Origin: JBAZOB01 sp041648895
GTDB taxonomy: Bacteria; Patescibacteriota; JAHJAL01
Length of the DNA: 9,158 bases
Assembly (NCBI GenBank): GCA_041648895.1
Contig: JBAZOB010000036.1
Coordinates: 1 to 9,158, forward strand
Direction: 5' to 3'
Position 1 is the stretch's first letter; every line of letters begins with the position of its first letter. Position numbers and translations under genes: made by a program. Below are positions 1 through 6,425 of the stretch, piece after piece. The notes below the pieces were generated by a model. That model saw only the letters and a program-made list of their open reading frames with translations. It had not been told where the DNA came from and searched no databases.

Positions 1-169
1 AATTACAAATTATGAAATTGATTAGTCATATATCATTTATTTTAATTAATGGCAGCGAAAGTATTGCCGGAGGTGTGAATGTGGAACTGTCTAATAGTGG
101 TAAGTTTTATGGCTAGCCATATAATTAAAATAAATGATATATGACTAATCAATTTCATAATTTGTAATT
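1..169. repeat. Long perfect inverted repeat IR1 upstream of the M16 peptidase gene
   Basis: Bases 1-48 are the exact reverse complement of 122-169. With a one-base bulge at 121, pairing continues for five more bases (49-53 with 116-120), leaving a loop of about 62 bases. The outer end is AT-rich and made of heptamers (AATTACA, AATTATG and their complements). The left arm starts at the first base of the window, so the element may extend further left. The loop contains a 12-base perfect palindrome, ATGGCTAGCCAT, at 109-120. No transposase, target-site duplication or T-tract is visible, so it is neither a standard terminator nor an insertion sequence. Confidence 0.95.
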
Positions 170-190
170 TGTCATTGGTGATTTGTAATT
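156..190. repeat. Five tandem degenerate heptamers
   Basis: Five consecutive seven-base units read CATAATT, TGTAATT, TGTCATT, GGTGATT, TGTAATT. The first two lie in the right arm of IR1 and the other three continue beyond it toward the M16 gene. The same unit type recurs at 4793-4813, 4982-5002 and 6371-6391. The pattern resembles the short tandem repeated heptamers known from cyanobacterial genomes. That is a similarity of form only. Confidence 0.75.
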
Positions 191-210
191 ATAGCCAATT
201 ATTATATAAA
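183..210 (+). promoter_or_regulatory. Possible promoter for M16 peptidase operon
   Basis: TTGTAA at 183-188 and TATAAA at 205-210 are separated by 16 bases and resemble sigma-70 -35 and -10 boxes. The start codon is at 246. The -35 box falls inside a heptamer repeat unit. The region is very AT-rich, so a chance match is likely enough to keep confidence low. Confidence 0.35.
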
Positions 211-245
211 ATAATAACTAGCATTATATTTTAAAAAGGAGTGTT

Positions 246-1523
246 ATGTTGTTGCCGGAATATAAATTAGTCAAGTTAAAAAGTGGCTTACGCTGTTTGT
301 TGGTGCCCAATAAATACATCGATTCGGTTAATGTGTCGATTATTTTTCGAGTGGGTTCACGATGTGAAGAGGAGAACGTGGCGGGGATTTCCCATTTTTT
401 AGAACACATGTTTTTTAAAGGCACAAAAAAAAGACCTCAGGCTAAACATATTTCCGAAGCGGTGGATAGTGTGGGTGGAACGATGAACGCGTTTACTAGT
501 TATGAATATACTGGTTACTATATTAAGGTGGCCAAGCAGCATGTGGGGTTGGCGGTGGACGTGTTGTCGGATATGATTTTGAATTCCAAGTTTGAGCAAA
601 AAGAGATTAATCGGGAACGCAACGTGGTTAAAGAAGAAATGAAAATGTATGAGGATAATCCACTGTCATATATCTGGCGGCTGTGGAATGGGGTGTTATA
701 TGGGGAACATGGTTTGGGTCGAGATATTGCCGGTACTAGGCAAGCTTTAGACAATATTGATCACCGGGCCATGGTGGGTTATCGTGATAGTTATTATTCG
801 GTTGTCAATGGACTATTAGTGGTGGTGGGTAATTTTTCGTCCGAGGCTATGGTGAAAGAATTGGACAAGCGGTGGGCAAGGATATCGGCTGGTAAAAAAT
901 CGGTGTTTGCGGCGGTGAGTGAAAAGCAGCAAGAGCCGCAGTTGGTGTTGTTGACGAAGGATATCCAGCAGGCTAATTTTTGTGTTGGGGTGAGAACTTA
1001 TCCGGCTTTTCATAAAAATCATTATATTACGCAATTGTTGAGTGTGGTGTTGGGGCAGGGGATGAGTTCACGCTTGTTTTTAAAAGTCAGGGAAAGGAAC
1101 GGTCTGGCCTATAGTATTAATTCGAGTGTGGATAATTATACCGATGTGGGTAATTTGGTGGTAAAAACTGGTACTGATGCGGATAAAGCTCTCAAAGCTT
1201 TAGCGATGATTTTAGCCGAAATGAAAAAAATAACTGAGGAAAAAGTCGGAGCTAAAGAACTAAATAAGGCCAAGGAATATTGGAAAGGTAATTTGGTCTT
1301 ATCGCTGGAATACGCGGAAAGTTTGGCCAATATGGTGGGTATTCAGGAGTTGTTATTTGATAAAGTGATTGAACCCAAAGCGATGATGAAAAAAATTGAC
1401 GCGGTGACCGCGACTGATATTCAGCGCGTGGCGCAAGATATTTTTCAATCCTCGAAGTTGAATTTGGCAGTGATTGGGCCTTACAAATCGTCGGCGAAGT
1501 TTAAACAAATTTTGAAAATATAA
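246..1523 (+). CDS. M16 family zinc metallopeptidase (processing-peptidase type)
   Basis: A zinc peptidase of the pitrilysin / mitochondrial-processing-peptidase family (M16), 425 residues, the usual length of single-unit bacterial M16B enzymes such as YmxG. The inverted zinc motif HFLEH is at residues 50-54 (two His ligands and the catalytic Glu53). The third ligand is most likely Glu130 in VVKEEMKMYEDNP, at the expected spacing. The second half carries the Arg/Tyr signature SRLFLKVRERNGLAYSI (Arg282, Tyr289), which contacts substrate in active enzymes. It therefore looks catalytically complete in one chain. There is no signal peptide or membrane segment, so it is probably cytoplasmic. The ATG at 246 is supported by AAGGAG at 236-241. 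It is followed after 31 bases by the nucleotide kinase gene, suggesting co-transcription. The exact substrate cannot be told from sequence. Confidence 0.93.
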   Translation: MLLPEYKLVKLKSGLRCLLVPNKYIDSVNVSIIFRVGSRCEEENVAGISHFLEHMFFKGTKKRPQAKHISEAVDSVGGTMNAFTSYEYTGYYIKVAKQHVGLAVDVLSDMILNSKFEQKEINRERNVVKEEMKMYEDNPLSYIWRLWNGVLYGEHGLGRDIAGTRQALDNIDHRAMVGYRDSYYSVVNGLLVVVGNFSSEAMVKELDKRWARISAGKKSVFAAVSEKQQEPQLVLLTKDIQQANFCVGVRTYPAFHKNHYITQLLSVVLGQGMSSRLFLKVRERNGLAYSINSSVDNYTDVGNLVVKTGTDADKALKALAMILAEMKKITEEKVGAKELNKAKEYWKGNLVLSLEYAESLANMVGIQELLFDKVIEPKAMMKKIDAVTATDIQRVAQDIFQSSKLNLAVIGPYKSSAKFKQILKI

Positions 1524-1554
1524 TCAATATTATTTATATAAACGGAGTGCAGTT

Positions 1555-2613
1555 ATGGATTTTCCGATTTTTAAGACCAAGATGCCTGGAGTGACGGACA
1601 AATTTGATTTGACTAGTCCGGCTGGTCGTAAAAAATATTTTGAGGCCAAGGTGGGGGCGGAGATTGAAAAATTAAAAGTATATTTGGAGGGGAATACTTT
1701 TATTGCCTATTTTATGGGCAAGAAAAGTTCTGGTAAGGGGACGTATTCAAAAATGTTTGCCGAGATTGTGGGGCCGGATAAAATTGAGCATTTATCGATT
1801 GGTGATATTGTGCGCGGTTTGGATGGCAAGTTAAAGGATCCGGTCCAAAAAAAAGAATTAGTTAAATTTTTGGAAAATAATTATCGTGGTTTTTTGCCTT
1901 TAGATGAGATTATTCAATCACTAGAGTCGAGAAGTACCAAGAAATTGTTGCCGACTGAGCTGATTTTGACTTTAGTTAAAGAAGAAATCGCGGGGCGGGG
2001 TAAAAAAACATTGTTTATCGATGGTTTTCCCCGAGATATGGATCAAATTTCTTACTCGCTTTTCTTTCGCGATTTAATTAATTATCGAGGGGATACGGAC
2101 ATGTTTGTTCTGATCGATGTGCCCAAAACGGTGATTGATGAACGAATTAAGTGGCGGCGGGTTTGTCCCAAGTGTCAGACTTCGCGTAATTTGAAATTAT
2201 TGGTGACGTCGAAAGTTGAATATGATAATGGGGAATATTTTTTGGTTTGTGATAATCCAGAATGTGAGGGAGCGAGAATGGTTTTAAAAGAGGGTGATGA
2301 ATTGGGTATTGAGCCGATTCGGGAGAGGTTAGTAAAAGATGAGCAATTGGTGAAAGAGGCCATGGGTTTGTATGGGGTGCCTAAAATATTGTTACGTAAC
2401 GCCATTCCGACTAGTGTTGCTAGCCAATATGTTGATGATTATGAGTTAACGCCGGAATATGTTTTCGATTATGATAAAGCTAGCGCCGAAGTAAAGGTAA
2501 ATGAAAAACACTGGGAGGTAAAAGATGATGAGGGTGTTGATTCGTACAGTTTGTTGCCGGCGCCGGTGGTGGTGGCTTTAATTAAGCAGTTGGTGGCCGT
2601 GCTGGGATTGTGA
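1555..2613 (+). CDS. Adenylate-kinase-like nucleoside monophosphate kinase with extended termini
   Basis: Transfers phosphate from a nucleoside triphosphate to a monophosphate; family assignment is firm, substrate is not. The P-loop GKKSSGKGT is at residues 55-63, and the NMP-binding / Walker B region FIDGFPRDMDQ is near 154-164. The LID carries a zinc knuckle, Cys204-x2-Cys207 and Cys232-x4-Cys237, followed by EPIRERL. At 352 residues it is far longer than the usual 214-220: about 50 extra residues precede the P-loop and roughly 70 follow the kinase core, the last part being acidic then hydrophobic. The usual Pro-Gly of the P-loop (GxPGxGKGT) is replaced by Lys-Ser. A GGAG at 1544-1547 supports the ATG at 1555. 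It is the second gene of the M16 transcript and ends at a hairpin terminator. It could be adk itself or a paralogue for another nucleotide. Confidence 0.88.
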   Translation: MDFPIFKTKMPGVTDKFDLTSPAGRKKYFEAKVGAEIEKLKVYLEGNTFIAYFMGKKSSGKGTYSKMFAEIVGPDKIEHLSIGDIVRGLDGKLKDPVQKKELVKFLENNYRGFLPLDEIIQSLESRSTKKLLPTELILTLVKEEIAGRGKKTLFIDGFPRDMDQISYSLFFRDLINYRGDTDMFVLIDVPKTVIDERIKWRRVCPKCQTSRNLKLLVTSKVEYDNGEYFLVCDNPECEGARMVLKEGDELGIEPIRERLVKDEQLVKEAMGLYGVPKILLRNAIPTSVASQYVDDYELTPEYVFDYDKASAEVKVNEKHWEVKDDEGVDSYSLLPAPVVVALIKQLVAVLGL

Positions 2614-2633
2614 TTGATTGCCTTATTTAATAA

Positions 2634-2663
2634 AAAAGAGAGGTCTCATTTGACTTCTCTTTT
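2634..2663. terminator. Hairpin terminator, probably bidirectional
   Basis: AAAAGAGAGGTC (2634-2645) pairs with GACTTCTCTTTT (2652-2663) across a six-base loop; 12 pairs including one G-T. In the plus direction it ends the nucleotide kinase transcript with a short T run. Read on the minus strand it is followed by a longer T run, so it could also stop transcription from the convergent lipoprotein gene. Confidence 0.8.
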
Positions 2664-2689
2664 GTTGATTGAGGGTGGTTGGTTTAGGT

Positions 2690-2832
2690 GATACCGATAA
2701 TATTTAGTCGCGTCTATGTCATTTAATGATTTTCAAGGTCGGGTACTTCTATCTAGATAAAAGTAGTATTTGACTCTGTCGGGCAGTGAAAATCATTAAA
2801 TGACATAGACGCGACTAAATATTATCGGTATC
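2690..2832. repeat. Long perfect inverted repeat IR2 between convergent genes
   Basis: Bases 2690-2735 are the exact reverse complement of 2787-2832 (46 bp) around a 51-base loop (2736-2786). The loop itself contains an imperfect palindrome centred on CTAG near 2748-2767. The right arm ends 10 bases from the stop codon of the lipoprotein gene. Arm sequence is unrelated to IR1 and to the 76-bp repeat at 6918-7115. No T-tract or coding content is apparent. Confidence 0.95.
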
Positions 2833-2841
2833 GGTTATTTT

Positions 2842-3636
2842 TTATGAGACATTGAATCTGATTTCGTCGATATATTTATTATCAAAATATATTCTGGCTT
2901 TATAGCCACCACTGCGCCAGTTGCCGTTGCTGAGCAAAAATTTTTGGTGGTGGGCTTTGTCGAGGGTAAAGTGATCTTGTTCTTCGGGGCCCAGGGTGGC
3001 GGTGGCGGCCGATAGGAATTCTTGTTCTTGAGTGTAATGCCATTCTACTTTAACTTCTGTGTCCATTGGCATTTTATTGGTGGTAGCAATGGTTAGATAG
3101 ATTGCGTCAGCGGTGGCGGGAAATTCTGAGGTGGGGGCGGTGGGATTGTGGTAGGAATCAACACTGGCGGTAGTCTGAATAGATTCAATATAGGCATTTT
3201 CAATGGGAACTTCGCCGATAGTGAAGGTGGTAGTGGCGTATGTTTTGTCGTTGATGACGAATTCAAGTAGATAACTGCCTTGACTCCAGTTGAATCCTGG
3301 CCTTTGGGCTTTGAAGGCAATGGTCGCGCTTTGGGAGGTGCTGAGGGTGTTGGTGTGAATAATGCTGTTGGATTTGTCCTGAGTGTATTTCCATATTATT
3401 TGAATATAGGTGGGTTTGTCGGCTACTGGATTGGATAAATAAGCTTGGCCGTAGATGTAGTTGGTACTATTGACAAAGACGGATTTGGGTTCGCTGATCA
3501 GGCCGGTTTTACTGTCCTTGGTATCAGAGAGAACAATATTGGTAATGCTGTAGTCTTGATTCTCGCCGCAACCTGGTAATATTGTAGTGGAGAGAAAAAG
3601 GACGGCTAAAAATAACCACGCACTTTTTTTAAACAT
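2842..3636 (-). CDS. Lipoprotein with two tandem beta-type repeats
   Basis: A secreted, lipid-anchored protein of unknown function, 264 residues. Residues 1-22 form a signal peptide (FKK, then a hydrophobic stretch) ending in the lipobox ILPGC, with Cys23 as the lipidated residue. The mature part is two copies of one domain of about 110 residues, roughly 31-140 and 149-263. Matching landmarks are WKYTQ (82-86) with WHYTQ (199-203), and NWSQGSYLLEF (116-126) with NWRSGGYKARIYF (239-251); both copies end in an alternating strand-like segment. The pattern suggests paired immunoglobulin-like beta sandwiches. I do not recognise a named family. The ATG at 3636 gives a clean signal peptide but lacks a clear Shine-Dalgarno. 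It is divergent from the glycosyltransferase gene, a link by position only. Confidence 0.85.
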   Translation of the reverse strand: MFKKSAWLFLAVLFLSTTILPGCGENQDYSITNIVLSDTKDSKTGLISEPKSVFVNSTNYIYGQAYLSNPVADKPTYIQIIWKYTQDKSNSIIHTNTLSTSQSATIAFKAQRPGFNWSQGSYLLEFVINDKTYATTTFTIGEVPIENAYIESIQTTASVDSYHNPTAPTSEFPATADAIYLTIATTNKMPMDTEVKVEWHYTQEQEFLSAATATLGPEEQDHFTLDKAHHQKFLLSNGNWRSGGYKARIYFDNKYIDEIRFNVS

Positions 3637-3683
3637 GTTTTTTAAGTAGAAAATGGATAAAATCTAGTGTTTAATCTTAGTAA

Positions 3684-3689
3684 ATTATA
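3684..3689 (-). promoter_or_regulatory. Possible -10 box of the lipoprotein gene
   Basis: Read on the minus strand, 3689-3684 is a perfect TATAAT, 47 bases upstream of the lipoprotein start codon. No convincing -35 box lies 16-18 bases further upstream. It sits in the 101-base gap between the divergent lipoprotein and glycosyltransferase genes. Confidence 0.45.
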
Positions 3690-3737
3690 TCATTTGTGTT
3701 ATCTTTGGTGTAGTGAAGTTAAAATAATTGATAAGAT

Positions 3738-4781
3738 ATGAATTATATTTTGGCGCTGGTTTCGGCAATCATATTGTCCTGCTTGATTACTCCTATTTGC
3801 CGTTTCCTGGCTTATCGATTGGATATTGTGGATAACCCGGGTGTGGAAGCGCGTAAACAGCATGGTCGGCGGGTGGCTTATCTGGGTGGATTGGCCATAG
3901 CTGTGACTTTTATTCTGATCGTTTGGCGAGTTTATCCCGATTTTTCCAGTTTGACTTGGGTGTTGGCGGGTTTGGTGGTAGTGGTGGTGATTGGCTTGGT
4001 TGACGATATTTTAGGCATGAAGCCGTGGCAAAAATTAATTGGCCAGATATTGGTTGGTATTATTTTGGTGGAGGCCGGAGTGGGAATTTCCACTTTTCCA
4101 TTACCCTGGGGTGGATATATTGATTTAAATGTGTGGCAGATTGATTTGGCGGTGGTGGGAATTAATTATTCATTTTTTGGCTGGTCAGCTTTGTTTACGA
4201 TTGGCTGGACAGTATTTTTAATGAATGCTCTTAATTTTCTTGATGGTGTTGATGGTTTAGCCAGCGGAGTGAGTTCAATTGCGTTTTTAATGATATTTTT
4301 CTTAAGTACGGCAGCCTATGTTAATCAGCCGTTGGTGGCGCTATTGGCTTTGATTATGGTAGGGGCGATATGGGGGTTTTTGCCATACAATTTACCGCCG
4401 GCGACCATATTTTTGGGAGATAGTGGTTCGATGATGTTTGGTTATATGTTGAGTGTATTGTCAATCTTCTCTGGAGGGAAGGTGGCGACTTTGACGTTGG
4501 TATTGGGTATTGTCATTTTGGACACTATACTGGTGGTTTTTAACCGGATGAAAATGAAAAAACAAGTTTGGCTGGCTGATCGACTGCATTTACATTTTCA
4601 GTTATTGGATCGTGGCTGGAGCGCTTGGCAAGTATTATTATTGTATTTTTTAATGTCCTTGGGTTTAGGTTTGACAGCTTTATTTTTACCGTATATATGG
4701 GTTAAAATTGTGATTTGGCTGGCTTTTGTGTTATATTTTTTTGTTTTTATTTATCGGTATGCGAATAAAAGTGGGGAATAA
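3738..4781 (+). CDS. WecA/TagO-type polyprenyl-phosphate sugar-1-phosphate transferase
   Basis: Membrane enzyme that moves a sugar-1-phosphate (typically GlcNAc-1-P) from a UDP-sugar to undecaprenyl phosphate, starting a cell-surface glycan. Length 347 residues, rich in membrane helices as usual for this family. Visible motifs: DNPGVEARKQHGRRVAYLGG (32-51), the Asp pair VDD with Asp89-Asp90, NALNFLDGVDGLASG (163-177), FLGDSGS (225-231), and the basic loop ADRLHLHFQLLDRG (280-293). The early DxPxxRKxH motif and the basic loop favour WecA/TagO over MraY. The usual His-x-His-His of that loop is His-Leu-His-Phe here (His284, His286), a small departure. No clear ribosome binding site precedes the ATG. 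The gene stands alone, between a divergent lipoprotein gene and the folded repeat at 4788-5007, so its glycan product is unknown. Confidence 0.9.
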   Translation: MNYILALVSAIILSCLITPICRFLAYRLDIVDNPGVEARKQHGRRVAYLGGLAIAVTFILIVWRVYPDFSSLTWVLAGLVVVVVIGLVDDILGMKPWQKLIGQILVGIILVEAGVGISTFPLPWGGYIDLNVWQIDLAVVGINYSFFGWSALFTIGWTVFLMNALNFLDGVDGLASGVSSIAFLMIFFLSTAAYVNQPLVALLALIMVGAIWGFLPYNLPPATIFLGDSGSMMFGYMLSVLSIFSGGKVATLTLVLGIVILDTILVVFNRMKMKKQVWLADRLHLHFQLLDRGWSAWQVLLLYFLMSLGLGLTALFLPYIWVKIVIWLAFVLYFFVFIYRYANKSGE

Positions 4782-4787
4782 ATGGTT

Positions 4788-5007
4788 AAATCAATTACAA
4801 ATGACAAATTAATGAGTGGCGTGAATTAGTAATTTCCCCTGTCATCCCCGCCTTGAGCGGGGATCTCATCATTAAGTTTATTATAAACGCCTTATTGATG
4901 AGATCCCCGATAACCGGAGCGCTCCGCTATGCTCCGCTTCCGGTCGGGGATGACATGAGGGATGGTTAATTAGCACAATTCATGAATTCGTAATTTGTAA
5001 TTGATTT
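4788..5007. repeat. Composite inverted repeat with nested hairpins (IR3)
   Basis: The outer ends are a 15-bp perfect inverted repeat (4788-4802 with 4993-5007), continuing as an imperfect stem. Inside, GTCATCCCCG (4841-4850) pairs with CGGGGATGAC (4945-4954). That stem encloses two hairpins: 4858-4871 with 4896-4909 (14 bp), and a GC-rich one from CCGGA near 4914 to TTCCGG ending at 4943. The second contains a ten-base near-direct repeat, GCTCCGCTAT / GCTCCGCTTC. The layout is a three-way-junction-like fold, resembling REP/BIME-type intergenic repeats. It fills most of the 293-base gap after the glycosyltransferase gene and may serve as its terminator. No other gene is seen in the gap. Confidence 0.85.
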
Positions 5008-5018
5008 AGACACTGGCG

Positions 5019-5047
5019 TTGTGTTTTGTCAATGTAAATGTTATGAT
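5019..5047 (+). promoter_or_regulatory. Probable extended -10 promoter for the zinc-ribbon gene
   Basis: TGTTATGAT at 5039-5047 is an extended -10 element (TG-n-TATGAT). A weak -35, TTGTGT, is at 5019-5024 with a 17-base spacer. Transcription would start near 5054, about 20 bases before the ATG at 5075, leaving a very short leader with no Shine-Dalgarno. Confidence 0.5.
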
Positions 5048-5074
5048 AAACTAAAATATTAGTTAAATAAATTT

Positions 5075-5425
5075 ATGAATAATTTTGACAATAACAGATT
5101 TAGAGCGATTGTGAAGGCACTGCGGCAAATGGTCCGTTGTCCACATTGCTCGGGTACTTTTTCGGAAAAAGATATTGAAATGGTTTCCAATTTTGGTCCA
5201 GCTTACGCGGTGAAGCTTTCTTGTAGTCGTTGTGGATTGAAGGTAATTGCATCGTTGACGCAAATTGAACAAAGTGTCGCGGCCAATAGTCACGATCACC
5301 CGATTGTTCAGAATGGTGATAGTGTTTCTCGGGGTAATAGAGAAAAAATTAACGATGATGACATGATTAATCTACATCAGTTTTTAGATAATTTTGATGG
5401 TGATTTTAGAGCTATGTTTGACTAG
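5075..5425 (+). CDS. Small zinc-ribbon protein of unknown function
   Basis: A 116-residue soluble protein. Cys22-x2-Cys25 (CPHC) and Cys50-x2-Cys53 (CSRC) form a four-cysteine zinc ribbon with 24 residues between the pairs. A middle part rich in Ser, Asn and His (about 65-92) looks unstructured, and the acidic, aromatic C-terminus (DDDMINLHQFLDNFDGDFRAMFD, about 94-116) looks like a conserved helix or docking peptide. This combination fits small proteins I associate with Patescibacteria, but I do not recognise a named family. A nucleic-acid or protein-binding role is a reasonable inference from the zinc ribbon. No Shine-Dalgarno precedes the start. It lies upstream of L25 but is separated from it by a terminator. 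Confidence 0.8.
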   Translation: MNNFDNNRFRAIVKALRQMVRCPHCSGTFSEKDIEMVSNFGPAYAVKLSCSRCGLKVIASLTQIEQSVAANSHDHPIVQNGDSVSRGNREKINDDDMINLHQFLDNFDGDFRAMFD

Positions 5426-5440
5426 ATGTCGGTGGCCGGT

Positions 5441-5468
5441 TTGATTTTCCAATTTTTTTGATTATAAT
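5441..5468 (+). promoter_or_regulatory. rplY: Probable promoter for the L25 gene
   Basis: TTGATT (5441-5446) and a perfect TATAAT (5463-5468) are separated by 16 bases. The predicted transcript start, near 5475, falls inside the left arm of the hairpin at 5473-5492, so the promoter and the upstream gene's terminator overlap. Confidence 0.5.
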
Positions 5469-5472
5469 AAAT

Positions 5473-5496
5473 AAGACGATTATGTTCGTCTTTTTT
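5473..5496 (+). terminator. Intrinsic terminator after the zinc-ribbon gene
   Basis: AAGACGA (5473-5479) pairs with TCGTCTT (5486-5492) over a six-base loop, followed by a run of six T (5491-5496). It lies 48 bases after the zinc-ribbon stop and 30 bases before the L25 start. An attenuator role in the L25 leader is possible but less simple. Confidence 0.85.
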
Positions 5497-5525
5497 GTTT
5501 ATTAATATTGTGTGGAAAAGCTAAT

Positions 5526-6221
5526 ATGAACGATAATATTCTAAATGTAAAATTAAGGGATGTTAAAGAAGCTAAAGCCAAGGTTTTGCGGCAACAAGGG
5601 TTGTTGCCAGCGGTGGTGTATGGGGCGGATCAGGAGAATATCCATGTGACAGTCGAGAAGAATAATTTCATTCGTCTTTATCGTGAGGCGGGTGCAAATA
5701 CAATTGTCAGGTTAAACGTGGAGGGGAAAGGTGAAGAAAACGTACTTATTCACGAGGTGGATTATAATCCGGTGACCGATGAGGTGAGCGCGATTGATTT
5801 TATTCGGATAAAAATGGACGAAAAAATTACGGCCAAGATTCCTTTGGAGTTTATTGGTCAATCAAAAGCGGTCAAGGATTTGGCTGGTATATTTATTGCC
5901 AATATCGATGAATTGGAGGTAACTTGTTTACCGGCTGATTTACCGAAAGTATTTGAAGTTGATATTACTTCACTGGAAACTTTTGACGATGCTATCTATG
6001 TTAAAGATTTGGTGGTTAAAGCCGGGGTGGAGATTGAGCGAGAGGCCGATGATGTGATTGCCACAGTAGTGCCACCGCGCTCGGAAGAAGAATTGGCGGA
6101 ATTGGATAAAGAAGTGGAAGAAGATATTGATAAGGTGGAAGTGGAAGAAAAAGGCAAGATAGAAGAAGAGGGTGAGGCGGGTGAGGTGGCGGCAGGGAAG
6201 AAAGAGGGAGAGCAAAAATAG
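5526..6221 (+). CDS. rplY: Ribosomal protein L25 (CTC/TL5 type)
   Basis: Large-subunit protein that binds 5S rRNA. 231 residues from the ATG at 5526; an in-frame TTG at 5508 would add six residues, but the ATG has GGAAA at 5514-5518 and fits the usual L25 start. The N-terminal 5S-binding barrel spans about 1-95, with the typical RQQGLLPAVVYG near 22-33. The TL5/CTC beta domain spans about 96-185, ending in ATVVPPRSEEE. The last 45 residues or so are an acidic, low-complexity Glu/Lys/Gly tail (residues about 187-231), as in many long-form L25 proteins. The two-domain long form matches the general-stress CTC class rather than the short E. coli form. The gene has its own probable promoter and terminator, so it seems to be transcribed alone. 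Confidence 0.95.
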   Translation: MNDNILNVKLRDVKEAKAKVLRQQGLLPAVVYGADQENIHVTVEKNNFIRLYREAGANTIVRLNVEGKGEENVLIHEVDYNPVTDEVSAIDFIRIKMDEKITAKIPLEFIGQSKAVKDLAGIFIANIDELEVTCLPADLPKVFEVDITSLETFDDAIYVKDLVVKAGVEIEREADDVIATVVPPRSEEELAELDKEVEEDIDKVEVEEKGKIEEEGEAGEVAAGKKEGEQK

Positions 6222-6248
6222 GGGAGAAGATGTTTATTTGATACAATG

Positions 6249-6293
6249 AACTCAAAGCACGTAGTACAAATAGTATGGTGCTTTGAGTTTTTT
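6249..6293 (+). terminator. Intrinsic terminator after L25
   Basis: AACTCAAAGCAC (6249-6260) pairs perfectly with GTGCTTTGAGTT (6278-6289) over a 17-base loop, followed by six T (6288-6293). It begins 28 bases after the L25 stop and ends three bases before the tRNA, so the tRNA is either transcribed by read-through or from a promoter I could not identify. Confidence 0.9.
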
Positions 6294-6296
6294 AAT

Positions 6297-6368
6297 GCCC
6301 CCATAGTTTAATGGATAAAACAAAGGACTCCTAAGCCTTAGATCTTGGTTCGATTCCAGGTGGGGGCA
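6297..6368 (+). tRNA. tRNA-Arg (anticodon CCU)
   Basis: A 72-base cloverleaf. Acceptor stem GCCCCCA (6297-6303) pairs with TGGGGGC (6361-6367), discriminator A at 6368. The D stem is GTTT / AAAC (6306-6309 with 6318-6321). The anticodon loop CTCCTAA (6328-6334) gives anticodon CCT at 6330-6332, reading AGG. The T stem CTTGG / CCAGG flanks TTCGATT (6349-6355). The pair closing the anticodon loop is A-G (6327 with 6335), a mismatch. CCA is not encoded; the next bases are TTCGTAATT, so the tail must be added by a nucleotidyltransferase. Heptamer repeats begin three bases after the 3' end. Confidence 0.92.
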
Positions 6369-6370
6369 TT

Positions 6371-6391
6371 CGTAATTCGTAATTTATAATT
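6371..6391. repeat. Three tandem heptamers abutting the tRNA 3' end
   Basis: CGTAATT, CGTAATT, TATAATT run without interruption. The same unit family is seen at 156-190, 4793-4813 and 4982-5002. Here there is no inverted partner, so the heptamers occur independently of the large hairpins. The stretch is also the only upstream DNA available for a promoter of the PH-domain gene; TTCGTA (6369-6374) and TATTAT (6393-6398), 18 bases apart, are a weak candidate pair. Confidence 0.65.
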
Positions 6392-6425
6392 GTATTATAT
6401 TAATAGAAATAATTAATACAAAACC

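Noticed and set aside
12..116. A 34-codon open frame (ATG at 12, TAG at 114-116) across IR1, also open to the left edge
   Set aside because: It lies mostly in the arm and loop of the inverted repeat, has no ribosome binding site in view, and a frame of this length is not surprising in a stop-poor G/T-rich strand. It could be the end of an upstream gene, which the window cannot show.
4788..5007. CRISPR array or tandem direct-repeat array
   Set aside because: The repeats are inverted and nested, without regular spacers or a repeated direct unit; no cas gene is present.
5508..5525. TTG at 5508 as the start of L25
   Set aside because: It adds only six residues (MCGKAN) not expected in L25, while the ATG at 5526 has GGAAA at good spacing.
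5996..6304. Minus-strand open frames opposite the L25 acidic tail
   Set aside because: They are Ser/Phe/Pro/Leu-rich mirror images of GAA/GAG-rich coding sequence with no independent signals.
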